Origin: Salinirubrum litoreum
GTDB taxonomy: Archaea; Halobacteriota; Halobacteria; Halobacteriales; Haloferacaceae
NCBI RefSeq assembly: GCF_020567425.1
Contig: NZ_JAJCVJ010000002.1
Span: forward strand, 1,405,068-1,469,067
Reading direction: 5' to 3'
DNA: 64,000 nucleotides
Shown here: in pieces, positions 1 to 8,836 of the stretch
Layout of the letters: each line of letters starts with the position of its first letter
How positions within the stretch are numbered: position 1 is the stretch's first letter
Program-made: the position numbers and the translations under genes
The notes under the pieces: model-generated
Told to the model about the DNA's origin: nothing
Database searches by the model: none
Seen by the model: only the letters and a program-made list of their open reading frames with translations

Positions 1-1003
1 GGATCGGGACGAACGCGATGAGCACGAGGAGCACCGCGCCCGTGAGCGTGATCGAGGCGGTAGGCGTCCCGAACCGGTCGCTGATCGTCGACAGCGACGG
101 CGGGGCGAGTTTGTCGCGGCTCATCGCGAAGGGGTACCGGGACGACGAGAGGATACCCGCGTTCGCCGTCGAGATCAGTGCGAGAATCGCCGCGAGGATC
201 ACTGCGATCACGCCGAGTTGTCCGAGCGTCGCCTCGGCGGCGACGGCCACCGGCGTCAGCGACCCGGCGACGCTCCCCGGGTCGGTGACACCGACGAGCA
301 CCGCCACGATCCCCACGTACAGCAGCGTCGTGAAGACCAGCGAGCCGAGGATGCCGAGCGGGATGTTCCGGTCGGGGTTCTCGACCTCCTCGGCGACGCT
401 GGCGACCTTGGTGACGCCGGCGTAGGAGACGAACACCAGGCCGGTCGCCGCCAGCAGACCGCCGACGCCCGAGTCGAAGAAGCCGGCGTAGTTGCCCGAC
501 TGCACGCTCGGTGCGCTCCCGGCGGCGAACCAGCCGAGCGCCGCCAGCATCACGACGACGATGGCCAACTGGAGCCGCCCCGTCTGTTTCGCCCCGACGA
601 GGTTCACCAGGATCAGCACCGCGGCCAGGCCGAGCGCGACCGGCTGTAACGGGAGGTCGAACAGTAAGAGGAGATACGGCACACCGCCGACGAGCGCGAG
701 TGCGCCCTTGAACGACAGCGAGAACCACGTCCCGACACCCGCGATCGTCCCGAGGAGCGGGCCCATCGCACGCTCGATGTAGATGTACGTCCCGCCGGCC
801 TCCGGCATCGCGGTCGCCATCTCGGACTTCGACAGCGCCGCCGGGACGACGAGTAGCCCGGCGAGCAGGTACGCGAGGATCACCGCGGGTCCGGCGATCT
901 CGAGTGCGAGCGCCGGGAGGATGAAGATACCACTCCCGATCATCGCCCCGATACTGATCGCCAGGACCGACGGGAGTCCGAGGTCGCGCTGGAGCTCCTT
1001 CAT
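1..1003 (-). CDS. APC-family amino-acid permease (3' end beyond window)
   Basis: About 334 codons of a polytopic permease whose C-terminus lies outside the window. Reading from the ATG at 1003, the protein begins MKELQRDLGLPSVLAIS and continues with GAMIGSGIFILP, the glycine-rich first-helix substrate-binding motif of the amino acid-polyamine-organocation superfamily, then a series of hydrophobic helices. The conserved stretch SSSRYPFAMSRD near the visible end is also typical of the family. It should import amino acids across the cytoplasmic membrane; the substrate cannot be told. It diverges from an Lrp/AsnC regulator at 1338, a common arrangement for regulated amino-acid transport. The ATG overlaps the stop of a possible 42-residue upstream reading frame in an ATGA arrangement, so the exact start or translational coupling is open. 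Confidence 0.9.
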   Translation of the reverse strand, partial: MKELQRDLGLPSVLAISIGAMIGSGIFILPALALEIAGPAVILAYLLAGLLVVPAALSKSEMATAMPEAGGTYIYIERAMGPLLGTIAGVGTWFSLSFKGALALVGGVPYLLLLFDLPLQPVALGLAAVLILVNLVGAKQTGRLQLAIVVVMLAALGWFAAGSAPSVQSGNYAGFFDSGVGGLLAATGLVFVSYAGVTKVASVAEEVENPDRNIPLGILGSLVFTTLLYVGIVAVLVGVTDPGSVAGSLTPVAVAAEATLGQLGVIAVILAAILALISTANAGILSSSRYPFAMSRDKLAPPSLSTISDRFGTPTASITLTGAVLLVLIAFVPI

Positions 1004-1128
1004 CCGGTCGGAGCTCCGTCCGGGCGTCGGTCGGGCAGCCCCGCCGTGGCGGCCGCCGCCAGCACCGTGGCGTCGTTCGTGGAGTTCTGTGTCGATACGT
1101 GCGGTATCTGACCGATAGTCGTAGACAT
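1000..1128 (-). CDS. possible 42-residue ORF coupled to the permease
   Basis: A short frame runs from an ATG at 1128 to a TGA at 1002-1000 that overlaps the permease ATG (ATGA). The peptide starts MSTTIGQIPHVSTQNSTND and ends GAPTG; no domain is recognisable. The overlap is the typical geometry of translationally coupled haloarchaeal genes, and the codons are GC-rich at third positions. It may be a true small protein, a leader peptide, or simply untranslated leader that happens to be open. I cannot separate these from sequence alone. Confidence 0.35.
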   Translation of the reverse strand: MSTTIGQIPHVSTQNSTNDATVLAAAATAGLPDRRPDGAPTG

Positions 1129-1337
1129 CTGTCTGTGTCCCAGTTGTCTCTCCGTTGAAGACAGTTCGGGATAAAAGGAGCGATTCCGATGACGGATCGT
1201 CAAAAGATCATGGATAATTCGACGAGCTGTCTTCACGCTCTGTGAGTGGTGCGACCCGTCCGGCGTCGTCGGTCGCCTCGCTCGAGGGGTCGCGGAAGCG
1301 GGGGTACTAAACAGACGACAGTCGAACGACTCAGGAC

Positions 1338-1823
1338 ATGAGAGACGGCGAACTGGACGCGATCGACCGGTCGATCCTCTACTACCTGCAGCAGGACGCT
1401 CGTCGAACGTCGTCCAGTGACATCGCAGACCACCTCGATCTGTCTCCGAGCACCGTCCGGACACGGCTCAACAAACTCGAAGCGAGCGGTGTCATCCGGG
1501 GCTACTACGTCGACGTGGACTACGATCTGGCGGGCTATCCGCTGTACACCAAGATCATCTGTACCGCGCCGGTCACGCAGCGAGGCGACCTCGCGAGTCG
1601 GGCGCGGGAGGTCCACGGCGTCACGGCGGTCCGCGAGATCATGACCGGCAAGCGCAACGTCTACGTCAACGCCATCGGCGAGAGTCACGACGACCTCAAC
1701 CGGATCGCCGAGGAACTCGACTCGCTCGGTCTCGACATCGTCGACGAACAGATCATCAGAGACGAGTACGTCTGTCCGTATCACGGCTTCCTCGACGACG
1801 CGGCGACGGACACGCCGGACTGA
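1338..1823 (+). CDS. Lrp/AsnC-family transcriptional regulator
   Basis: A 161-residue protein with the standard two-part Lrp/AsnC layout. Residues about 5-60 form the AsnC-type helix-turn-helix ([17 protein letters not shown], then [20 protein letters not shown]), and residues about 65-145 form an RAM-like ligand-sensing domain. The length is normal for the family. It lies divergent from one APC permease and about 80 bases upstream of another, so it probably regulates amino-acid uptake in response to an amino-acid ligand; this is inference from context. The C-terminus contains CPYHGF, not part of the classic family core. Confidence 0.92.
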   Translation: MRDGELDAIDRSILYYLQQDARRTSSSDIADHLDLSPSTVRTRLNKLEASGVIRGYYVDVDYDLAGYPLYTKIICTAPVTQRGDLASRAREVHGVTAVREIMTGKRNVYVNAIGESHDDLNRIAEELDSLGLDIVDEQIIRDEYVCPYHGFLDDAATDTPD

Positions 1824-1900
1824 CCGCCGACTCGACCGCCAGTTCCGCCCCGGTCGCGCCGACGCGAGGTTTTTTCATCGTCTTCGAGAACGCTTTCGCC

Positions 1901-3328
1901 ATGGTCGGGCCGGACCTCGACACCGAGGCGGCAGGCGAGAACGTCGCGGGCGAGCGCCCCGCACCGGAGCCCACGGGCGTCACCGACGAGACGACGGTCC
2001 ACGGCGACGCCGAACTCGAACGGACGATCGGTCTCGTCGGCGGACTCGCCATCGGCATCGGGACGATGATCGGCGCGGGCATCTTCGTGTTTCCGGGACT
2101 GGCAGCCGAGAACGCCGGTCTCGCGGCGACACTCTCCTTTGCCATCGGCGGCGGCATCGCGCTTCTGGTGGCGTTGCCGACCTCCGAACTGGCGACCGCG
2201 ATGCCCCGGAGCGGGGGCGGCTACTACTTCATCTCCCGTGGGATGGGGACGGCCTACGGGGCCGTCGTGGGACTCGGTCTGTGGCTCGGCCTCGTCTTCG
2301 CCTCGGCGTTCTACCTCGTCGGGCTCGGCCACTACGTGGCTGCGGTGTTCGCCGAACTCGGGATCGGCCTCGGCGTTGACCCCGTCGTCGCGGTCGGTCT
2401 CCTCTTCGGCGTCGCGTTGACGGCACTGAGCATCGGGGGGACCGAGAACACCGCCGCCCTCCAGAACGGCGTCGTCGCCGTCCTGCTCGTCGTGTTGACG
2501 CTCTTTCTCTCCTACGGTATCCTCGACGCACTCGGCGTCTTCGGGCGCACGACTGCCCCCGAGACGTTCTTCTCGCAGGGCGCGTTCCCCGTGTTCACCA
2601 CGGCGGCGCTGGTGTTCACATCCTATCTCGGCTTCGCGCAGGTGGCGACCGTCGCCGGCGAGATCAAACAGCCGGGTCGGAACCTCCCGCTGGCGATGGT
2701 CGGGTCGGTGCTCGTCGTCACGGTGTTCTACGTGGCGACGATCTTCGTCGCGACGAGCGCGTTCGGCGCGGCACGGCTGGGGACGTTCGGCGAGACGGCG
2801 ATGGTCGAGGTGGCACGGGAGTTCCTCGGCCTGCCGGGCGCGGTCGCCATCCTCTTCGCCGGCCTGCTGGCGACGTTCTCCAGTGCGAACGCGTCGATCC
2901 TCAGCGCCTCCCGTGCGGTGTACGCGCTGAGCCGGGACGCCCTGCTCCCCCGGCGAGCGAGCGAGGTGAACCTCCGGTACGGCACGCCCCACGTCGCGCT
3001 GCTCGCGGCCGGTGGGCCGATCCTCGTGTTGGTCTCGACCGGCCGGGTCGAACTGCTCGCGGAGGTCGCCTCCTTTCTCCACCTGGTGATGTACGGGCTG
3101 ATCTGCGTGGCGATGCTCGGACTGCGCCGCCGCTCGCCCGCGTGGTACGACCCGAGTTTCCGGGTGCCCGGCCACCCCGTCGTCCCGGTGCTCGGGGCGC
3201 TCGCCAGTTTCGCGCTCGTCGCGTTCATGAACCTCGCCTCGATCGGCGTCGGCGTCGCGGTGATGGTCGCGTCGTACGCCTGGTACCGCTATTACGCTGG
3301 CGACGTGAGCCTGAAGGGGGATATCTGA
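1901..3328 (+). CDS. APC-family amino-acid transporter
   Basis: A 475-residue integral membrane protein. A soluble acidic N-terminus of about 40 residues is followed by about twelve hydrophobic helices. The first helix has [15 protein letters not shown], the unwound substrate-binding segment of APC transporters, and a later loop carries [16 protein letters not shown], the conserved cytoplasmic signature. The stop is followed after one base by the ATG of a UspA-domain protein, an arrangement often seen in haloarchaea, where APC permeases are linked or fused to Usp domains. It most likely imports amino acids or a related cation; the substrate is unknown. Confidence 0.92.
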   Translation: MVGPDLDTEAAGENVAGERPAPEPTGVTDETTVHGDAELERTIGLVGGLAIGIGTMIGAGIFVFPGLAAENAGLAATLSFAIGGGIALLVALPTSELATAMPRSGGGYYFISRGMGTAYGAVVGLGLWLGLVFASAFYLVGLGHYVAAVFAELGIGLGVDPVVAVGLLFGVALTALSIGGTENTAALQNGVVAVLLVVLTLFLSYGILDALGVFGRTTAPETFFSQGAFPVFTTAALVFTSYLGFAQVATVAGEIKQPGRNLPLAMVGSVLVVTVFYVATIFVATSAFGAARLGTFGETAMVEVAREFLGLPGAVAILFAGLLATFSSANASILSASRAVYALSRDALLPRRASEVNLRYGTPHVALLAAGGPILVLVSTGRVELLAEVASFLHLVMYGLICVAMLGLRRRSPAWYDPSFRVPGHPVVPVLGALASFALVAFMNLASIGVGVAVMVASYAWYRYYAGDVSLKGDI

Positions 3329-3329
3329 G

Positions 3330-4088
3330 ATGACAGCCAGACCGTCCGTCCTCGTCCCGGTTCGGGTCCTGCAGGGTGAGTCGATCCCGGAGGGCGTCCC
3401 GCAACTGCTGGCGAACGCCAACGTGGTTCTCCTGGGCTACCACGTCGTGCCCGAACAGACCGCGCCGGGACAGGCCCGACTCCAGTTCGAGGAGCGGGCG
3501 CGCGCCCGACTCGACGAACTCGAGGCGATCTTCACGGAGGCGGGCGCGACCGTCGAACGTCGCCTCGTGTTCACCCGCGACGGCCAGACGACGATCGACC
3601 GACTCGTGTACGAACACGACTGTCTGGCTGTCCTCGTCCCGAACGCGACCGGCCCGCCCGAGGACGTCCTCGTCGCGCTCCGGGGGACGGTGGGTGCCGA
3701 CCGCACCGCCCGTCTCGTCGCCGGCCTCTTCGCCGACACGGAGACCGACGTGACGCTGTACCACGTCGCCGGCGGCGACGAGTCCGACGACGACGTGACC
3801 CTCCTCTTGGACAGCGTCGGCGACCGCCTCGTCGAACTCGGGATGGCCGCGTCCGCGATCACTACCGAAGTGGGTCGCGAGCAGACGGCACTCGACGCCA
3901 TCGTCGAGGCCGCCGAGTCGTACGACGCCGTCGTCATGGGCGAGACGGACCCGTCGCTGACGACGCTCCTCTTCGGGATGCCGACCGAGCAGGTCGCCGA
4001 GCGGTTCCTCGGCCCGGTGCTGGTGGTCCAGCGCGAGCGACCGCCGGAGGCGGACGGGGACGACGACGCCCAGGACGACCTCGCGTAG
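3330..4088 (+). CDS. UspA-domain protein, partner of the permease
   Basis: A 252-residue soluble protein made of two universal-stress-protein-like halves. The first begins PSVLVPVRVLQGES and the second contains DAIVEAAESYDAVVMGETDPS followed by a loop and VLVVQRERP, the usual alpha/beta Usp ending. The gene starts one base after the APC transporter stop, so the two are almost certainly co-transcribed and probably cooperate, the Usp part acting as a cytoplasmic regulatory domain. A clear G-2x-G-9x-G ATP-binding signature is not obvious, so nucleotide binding is uncertain. Confidence 0.82.
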   Translation: MTARPSVLVPVRVLQGESIPEGVPQLLANANVVLLGYHVVPEQTAPGQARLQFEERARARLDELEAIFTEAGATVERRLVFTRDGQTTIDRLVYEHDCLAVLVPNATGPPEDVLVALRGTVGADRTARLVAGLFADTETDVTLYHVAGGDESDDDVTLLLDSVGDRLVELGMAASAITTEVGREQTALDAIVEAAESYDAVVMGETDPSLTTLLFGMPTEQVAERFLGPVLVVQRERPPEADGDDDAQDDLA

Positions 4089-4200
4089 GTCACGGGACCG
4101 GTCGGTCGCGAGGGCGTCCCGGTCGTCAGGATGCGCCGCGCTCGCCTTCTCCCGGTGCGATGAGACCTCCTCCACCAGACAGACGCGCGAGACCTGTTCT

Positions 4201-4241
4201 ACCAGACGTATCTGTCACGTTCCACCAGACGTATCTGTCAC
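4201..4241 (+). repeat. two exact 18-bp direct repeats upstream of a membrane-protein gene
   Basis: The sequence ACCAGACGTATCTGTCAC occurs at 4201-4218 and again at 4224-4241, separated by 5 bases. A weaker copy of its first seven bases lies at 4174-4180. The pair ends 18 bases before the ATG at 4260, overlapping where a promoter or operator would be expected. Function is inferred only from position. Confidence 0.5.
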
Positions 4242-4259
4242 TGACGGTGAGTTCGACCG

Positions 4260-5678
4260 ATGGCTCCCACCCGAGACGGCGACGCCCAGCAGACTGGGAT
4301 CGGGTTTCTCCCCGTCCTCGTCGCCAACGTGCTCCCCCTCGCGGGGGTGATCTGGTTCGGCTGGGACCCCGAGACGCTCGTCGCCGTCTACGCGCTCGAA
4401 CTCCTGGTGGCGTTACCGCTCGCGGGGGTGAAGGCGCTGTTCGCCGGGACACCGCCCGCCGCCGACCGTGAGAACGGCGTCTTCGACGTCGCCGGGAGCG
4501 ACCTCACGGCGAAACGAGGCAGTGTCACCGTCCACGAGCGATTACCGCCGATCTCTCCCCGGAACGTCCCGTTCGCCGTCGCGGTCGTCAGCGGGGGCGT
4601 GTGGGTCGGCTTCTTCGTCCTCGCCCCGGTCTCGGCGGTCGTAGCAGTCCGCGAGGTACTCGGCCGGCCGGCGGTACTGCTCGGTGTCGTCACGCTGGTC
4701 GCCGGGCAGGTCGTCGAGACGGCCACCACCTACTTCGGGCGCGGCCGGTACGCGACGGTCTCCCCGTACGCGGTCGTCGAGCGTCCGGCCCGCACGGGCC
4801 TTCTCCTCTCTGTCTTCCTGTTCGTCGTCACGCTGGGGGGAGCGACGCCGGTCCTCGTCGTGTTCGTGATCGCGAAGGTGCTCTTCGAGTGGTCCGGGGC
4901 CCGTGCAGAACGCGGCGTCGGCGGCCGACTCACCGGGTGGCTCTCCGGTCCCGACAGCGACACCACGGCCGACCCGGTCGACGTGCCCCCTGGGGACCCG
5001 TCGGCCACCGTCGACGTCGATCAGCGGTCGGTCGTCGCGGCCGCAGTCTGGCGTGTCGTCTCCGAGACGGGGCCGTTCTCCGTCGTGTTGGCGACGTTCG
5101 TCTGGCTCGGCGTCCCCGCGTTTCTCGGCGGGGGTGAGCCCACACCGACACTCTGGTTCGCGAGCGGTCTCGCCGGTCTCGCCCTCCTGGGACTCATGCT
5201 CGCCGGCGACGTCCTCGAGGTCGTTCTCGCGGACGGGTGGGAGACGTACGCTCGCGTGGGCGACCGACTCGTCGCGTACGATCGCCTGACCGGCGAGCCA
5301 CAGTGGACGACGCCGCTCGGCGAACTTCGCGACGTCACCGTCGTGGAGACGCGACCCGCCGACCGGTACTTCGGGACGCGGACGTTCACCGCGACGACTG
5401 GCTGGGGCGAGGACGCGACCGAGCGGACACTCGGTCCGGTCGGTGATCCGGAGACCTTCGTCGAGGCGTTCGATCTCCCCGTCCACTCGACCGACCTCTC
5501 GCCGCTCGACCGTCGGTTCGTCGGGGCTGCAGTCGGATCGCTCGTCCTCCTCGTCGCCGGTGCCGTCGTCGTGGTCGCCACACCGATCGGTCCGTCCGTC
5601 TCGTGGGTGGTTCTCCCGATGACGCTGCCGCTTCTCGGCGTCGTCCCGGTGGGGCTCTGGAAACTGGCACACCCCTGA
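4260..5678 (+). CDS. DUF6498-type membrane protein
   Basis: A 472-residue membrane protein with several hydrophobic helices, starting with a pair around residues 12-55 (LVANVLPLAGVIWFGW, then YALELLVALPLAGVKALFAG), more helices at about 105-215, and a C-terminal half with two further helix pairs around a soluble domain of about 100 residues. The N-terminal pattern of a helix, WFGWDPETLVAVYALEL and a second helix is what I associate with the haloarchaeal DUF6498 family. No catalytic motif was seen. It stands alone between a Usp gene and the Ahb gene. Function unknown. Confidence 0.8.
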   Translation: MAPTRDGDAQQTGIGFLPVLVANVLPLAGVIWFGWDPETLVAVYALELLVALPLAGVKALFAGTPPAADRENGVFDVAGSDLTAKRGSVTVHERLPPISPRNVPFAVAVVSGGVWVGFFVLAPVSAVVAVREVLGRPAVLLGVVTLVAGQVVETATTYFGRGRYATVSPYAVVERPARTGLLLSVFLFVVTLGGATPVLVVFVIAKVLFEWSGARAERGVGGRLTGWLSGPDSDTTADPVDVPPGDPSATVDVDQRSVVAAAVWRVVSETGPFSVVLATFVWLGVPAFLGGGEPTPTLWFASGLAGLALLGLMLAGDVLEVVLADGWETYARVGDRLVAYDRLTGEPQWTTPLGELRDVTVVETRPADRYFGTRTFTATTGWGEDATERTLGPVGDPETFVEAFDLPVHSTDLSPLDRRFVGAAVGSLVLLVAGAVVVVATPIGPSVSWVVLPMTLPLLGVVPVGLWKLAHP

Positions 5679-5786
5679 CCGACCGCGCGCCGGACGCCGG
5701 ACCCTTCCCGTACCGTCCGCGACCGACGTGGCCACCGGAGCCGACGACCCGAAACTGGTACCTTCGCCCGGTCCTACGACCCGACA

Positions 5787-6830
5787 ATGAGTTCGCTGGC
5801 CGAGGACTGGCGGAGTCGGATCGACGCGGTCGACGCCCGACTGATCGACGAGTACCAGTCCGACTTCCCGGTCGCGGAACGACCCTTCCGACAGGTGGCC
5901 GACGACCTCGGCATCACCGAGGAGGAGACGTTCGAGCGCGTCCGCCGTCTGCGAGAAGAGTTGAAGGTGTTCCGGCGGTTCGGTGCCGTCCTCAACCCGC
6001 CGGTCATCGGCTCCTCGACGCTCGCGGCCGTGAGCGCACCCGAGGAGCGGTTCGACGAGGTGGCCGGGATCATCAACGGCTACCGACAGGTGAACCACAA
6101 CTACCGCCGGGACCACGAGTGGAACATGTGGTTCGTCGTCACCGCTGGTTCGCGCGAGACGCGCGACGAGATTCTCGCCGAAATCGAGGACCGCACCGGG
6201 TGTGCCGTGCTGAACCTCCCGATGCTGACGGACTACTACATCGACCTCGAGTTCCCGGTCGTCAACGGCGACCGGTTCGCCCGCGAGAGTCTGACCGAGA
6301 CCGACGTGGACGCGACCCGCATCTCCGAGGACGCACGCGGCGACCTGACGCGACTCGAAGCGGATCTCCTCCTCGAAATCCAGTCCGGCTTCCCGCTCTC
6401 ACAGACGCCGTACCGCGACATCGCGGCCGCAATCGACGCCGACGTGGCCGACGTGCTCTCGGCCGTCGAGCGCCTGCTGGCAGACGGCTGTATCAAGCGC
6501 ATCGGCTGTATCGTCAACCATGTCGTCACCGGCTTCGACAACAACTGTATGGTCGTCTGGAACGTCCCGGACGACGAACTGGACGACCGGGGGCTGGAAG
6601 TCGGCAGTCTCCCGTACGTCACGCTCTGTTACCACCGACCACGGCGACCCGACCAGGACTGGGAGTACAACATGTTCACGATGATCCACGGCCGGGAAGC
6701 CGAGGCGGTGGACGCGAAGATCGACGAACTGGCCACCGAGTATCTGCCCTTCGAGCACGAACGCCTCTACTCGACCGCGACGCTGAAACAGACCGGCGCG
6801 CAGTACGACGACCTGCTGGCCGAGGAGTGA
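5787..6830 (+). CDS. siroheme decarboxylase, AhbA-AhbB-like fusion
   Basis: A 347-residue protein made of two tandem AsnC-like modules, each with a helix-turn-helix (residues about 15-60 and 195-245) and a ferredoxin-like domain. The first half has the segment YRRDHEWNMWFVV and the second CYHRPRRPDQDWEYNMF, the active-site regions that distinguish AhbA and AhbB from true Lrp regulators. AhbA/AhbB convert siroheme to didecarboxysiroheme in the alternative haem pathway; in other organisms they are separate subunits. Here both halves are in one chain, giving a built-in heterodimer. The function is inferred from family motifs; a DNA-binding role is less likely. Confidence 0.85.
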   Translation: MSSLAEDWRSRIDAVDARLIDEYQSDFPVAERPFRQVADDLGITEEETFERVRRLREELKVFRRFGAVLNPPVIGSSTLAAVSAPEERFDEVAGIINGYRQVNHNYRRDHEWNMWFVVTAGSRETRDEILAEIEDRTGCAVLNLPMLTDYYIDLEFPVVNGDRFARESLTETDVDATRISEDARGDLTRLEADLLLEIQSGFPLSQTPYRDIAAAIDADVADVLSAVERLLADGCIKRIGCIVNHVVTGFDNNCMVVWNVPDDELDDRGLEVGSLPYVTLCYHRPRRPDQDWEYNMFTMIHGREAEAVDAKIDELATEYLPFEHERLYSTATLKQTGAQYDDLLAEE

Positions 6831-6950
6831 CCGACGGCTCTCGACGAGCGCGTCGGCGCTGTCGAACTCCTCTGTCGCTGCTAGCGGTCTGCGGCCGTGT
6901 TGGATACGGTGCGCGAGTCGGCCGCGCTGAGGTGGGCAAGACTGATACTA

Positions 6951-6970
6951 TCTGTATACGTCTGTATACA
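6951..6970 (+). promoter_or_regulatory. tandem TCTGTATAC repeat at vapB start
   Basis: The nine bases TCTGTATAC occur at 6951-6959 and 6961-6969, immediately before the vapB ATG at 6972; each contains the palindrome GTATAC. VapB antitoxins usually repress their own operon by binding repeats at the promoter, so this is a candidate operator. Its closeness to the start codon is unusual and suggests a very short or absent 5' leader. Confidence 0.45.
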
Positions 6971-6971
6971 C

Positions 6972-7205
6972 ATGGGGACGAAATCGGTCCGACTCGACGA
7001 CGACGTCTACGAGCGGGTGATCGCGCACAAGCGAGCGGATGAAACGATCTCGGAGGCGATCGACCGACTCATCGGCAGCCCGTCGCTGCACGAACTCGGA
7101 GGGATTCTCGACGGCGACCACGTCGACGAGATGCGGAAGACGATCGAAGACGCCGACGAGGAGGACGCAGCGGAGGTCGAGGAGGTTGCCGAGCGGTTCA
7201 GATGA
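6972..7205 (+). CDS. vapB: VapB-like (DUF217) antitoxin
   Basis: A 77-residue acidic protein beginning MGTKSVRLDDDVYERVIAHK, the ribbon-helix-helix DNA-binding start of the DUF217 VapB family, followed by a helical acidic tail (EEDAAEVEEVAERFR) that would bind and block the toxin. I chose the ATG at 6972 because it follows the repeat-containing promoter and gives the family N-terminus; a longer frame from 6897 has no similar support. Its last codons overlap the vapC ATG (ATGA). It should neutralise VapC and autoregulate the pair. Confidence 0.9.
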   Translation: MGTKSVRLDDDVYERVIAHKRADETISEAIDRLIGSPSLHELGGILDGDHVDEMRKTIEDADEEDAAEVEEVAERFR

Positions 7206-7588
7206 TTCTCGACACGGCGTTTATCCTCGACCTCATCGACGACCTACCGGAAGCACACGAGAAGCTTGACGAGTTAGAGAGTAACGGGGCCGTTCTGAAA
7301 CTCCCGACGATGGTCCTACTGGAGTTGTATATCGGCATCGAGGCCCACACTGGCCCGGAAGAGGAGAAGGAGATCCGTCGGATTCTGCGTGGTGTCCCCC
7401 GCGTCGACATGGATTCTCGAATCGCCGAGCGAACCGGTCGCATGATCGGAGCACTGGACCCGTCGACGTACAAACGAAAGAAGGGAGACGCAGTCGTCGC
7501 GGCGACGGCCGCCGTCGAGGGCGAACCCGTCGTCACTCGGAACGTGGACGACTTCGAACGGTACGACGTCGAAGTCGAGGACTACTGA
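7202..7588 (+). CDS. vapC: VapC toxin, PIN-domain ribonuclease
   Basis: A 128-residue PIN-domain protein starting MILDTAFILDLIDD. The acidic metal-binding residues expected for the fold are visible: Asp4, Glu41 (in LLELYIG), Asp96 (in KKGDAVVAATA) and Asp116/117 after TRN. The set is complete, so the toxin looks active. VapC enzymes cut specific RNAs such as initiator tRNA or rRNA loops; the target here is unknown. The ATG overlaps the vapB stop by four bases, giving a two-gene operon. Confidence 0.92.
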   Translation: MILDTAFILDLIDDLPEAHEKLDELESNGAVLKLPTMVLLELYIGIEAHTGPEEEKEIRRILRGVPRVDMDSRIAERTGRMIGALDPSTYKRKKGDAVVAATAAVEGEPVVTRNVDDFERYDVEVEDY

Positions 7589-7702
7589 ACTGCCGTCCGA
7601 GAGAAGCACACCTATCGAAACCCACAGCAGTACCCACACGACAACGTTCATCGGAATGTAGAGCCACGGATTCGTTAACCGACCCTGTATACCTTCAGCC
7701 AT
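7580..7702 (-). pseudogene. possible truncated small membrane protein
   Basis: On the minus strand, an ATG at 7702 opens with MAEGIQGRLTNPW and then one clear transmembrane stretch (NVVVWVLLWVSIGVLLS). After about 40 residues the frame runs into the antisense of vapC and continues to 7316 without looking like protein. The start is membrane-protein-like and not explained by vapC, so this may be a small gene whose end was lost when vapBC arrived. It could also be chance. Confidence 0.3.
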
Positions 7703-7877
7703 TTTCTCGCTGTTTTTCCGCTTGTCACGTCGTTCTTCTGAACGTGATAGTTACCCGAACTAATTCCGTGACCGACACACTCTCTGGTCGGTCAGGACCC
7801 TTCTGACAGTATCTGCGTGCGTCGTACGAACTCGGGAGGAGTCCCGGAGAGATATGATACGGTTCGGGCGGTGACCC

Positions 7878-8135
7878 CTAGCAGTGCTCGTCGATCGTAT
7901 CGACAGACTCGCCCGTTCCGTGGTGGGCATCGAGTGCGTCGGCGAGCAGCCACAGTGTCTCTGCACGGTCGTCGCCGACGGAGGCGACACCCGTCTCGAC
8001 GTCCGTGGCCGTGACTCGTCCAGCACCCTCGTAGACGGACTCGCCGCCGCTATCGCCCTCGTCGCGAGTCGCACGACATCTCTGCCAATTTATATGGATC
8101 ACGACAGAACCCGTGGGTAGGATGATCGTGGACAC
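7878..8135 (-). CDS. HicB-like small protein
   Basis: An 85-codon frame whose C-terminal half (GRVTATDVETGVASVGDD followed by RAETLWLLADALDAH) closely follows the HicB antitoxin pattern: a short beta segment, 'GVAS', then a helix ending in an ADAL-like motif. The N-terminus is uncertain. The frame opens with GTG at 8135, but a TATAAA-like sequence at 8090-8095 on this strand would place transcription start inside it, near 8068. No HicA-like partner is adjacent, so it may be an orphan antitoxin or an unrelated regulator of the same fold. It is divergent from the membrane protein at 8122. Confidence 0.55.
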   Translation of the reverse strand: MSTIILPTGSVVIHINWQRCRATRDEGDSGGESVYEGAGRVTATDVETGVASVGDDRAETLWLLADALDAHHGTGESVDTIDEHC

Positions 8136-8409
8136 CCCGGCGACGTACTACGTCGTCTGTGCCGCGTCGGTCGTCGCACTCGGCGTCGCCTGCTACCGCG
8201 CCGTGACGCGGGACACCGGGCGCTCGCGGGTCGCTCTCGACCTGTTCGCCGGACTGGTCGGGGTGGCCTACGGACTCTCGTCGCTGGCCCGCCTCGACGC
8301 ACTGCCCGTTCGCGGGCCGACGTACGACACGCTCTCGCTCGTCCTGTGGCTCCTGCTCGCCGGACTGCTCGCCCTCGTCGTCGGGCGTCGACTCGACGCC
8401 GACTCCTGA
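8122..8409 (+). CDS. small three-helix membrane protein
   Basis: A 95-residue hydrophobic protein with three predicted transmembrane segments (about residues 8-25, 38-55 and 70-88, the last being LVLWLLLAGLLALVVG). It starts MIVDTPATYYVV. A GTG nine bases upstream (8113) is an alternative start. No family was recognised and there is no conserved charged motif in the helices. It overlaps the uncertain 5' end of the HicB-like gene on the other strand. Confidence 0.6.
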   Translation: MIVDTPATYYVVCAASVVALGVACYRAVTRDTGRSRVALDLFAGLVGVAYGLSSLARLDALPVRGPTYDTLSLVLWLLLAGLLALVVGRRLDADS

Positions 8410-8836
8410 CGGAGCGAATCGAAATCGACATCTCGAGGCTGACCGCTCGCGTGAGCAGACGATCGACACAGCGCCGACACGAAGCGACGGTCCGGTCTCG
8501 CACGCCCGACGACCGAGTCGACCGGGCGAGACGCGGGACACACCCGAGTGGCGATCCGGCCCCGGTTCGTGGCGTACCTGTCGCGAAACGGGTGATTCTT
8601 CGAGGAGACGACGGCGTCGGAACGACGGACGAGCGAAAGCCGCGACGGAAACGAGTGGGGAGGGCCGAAGCGGTTGCATCTGTACGGAACGGTCGGACAC
8701 GGTAAAACGTTTCCAGCAGGCCGCTACAGTAACATATCAGACACTTGTGCGGGGTGGCCCGGGCGTCGTTCCCGCCGCGTCGAACCTGTCGCCCGAAGCG
8801 ATACTACTTCGTCGGTCGGTTCCGTACGAGGGAGCG
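8410..8836. other. 427-bp stretch without a supported gene
   Basis: Open frames here are mirror frames of GC-rich DNA with arginine-rich, low-complexity products. The last part (about 8700-8836) is somewhat A+T-richer and probably holds the promoter of the regulator starting at 8837. No repeat or RNA gene was seen. Confidence 0.5.

Noticed and set aside
1781-3421. Minus-strand ORF of 546 codons opposite the APC transporter
   Set aside because: Arg/Glu/His-rich antisense product with no family pattern; the + strand has transporter helices and motifs.
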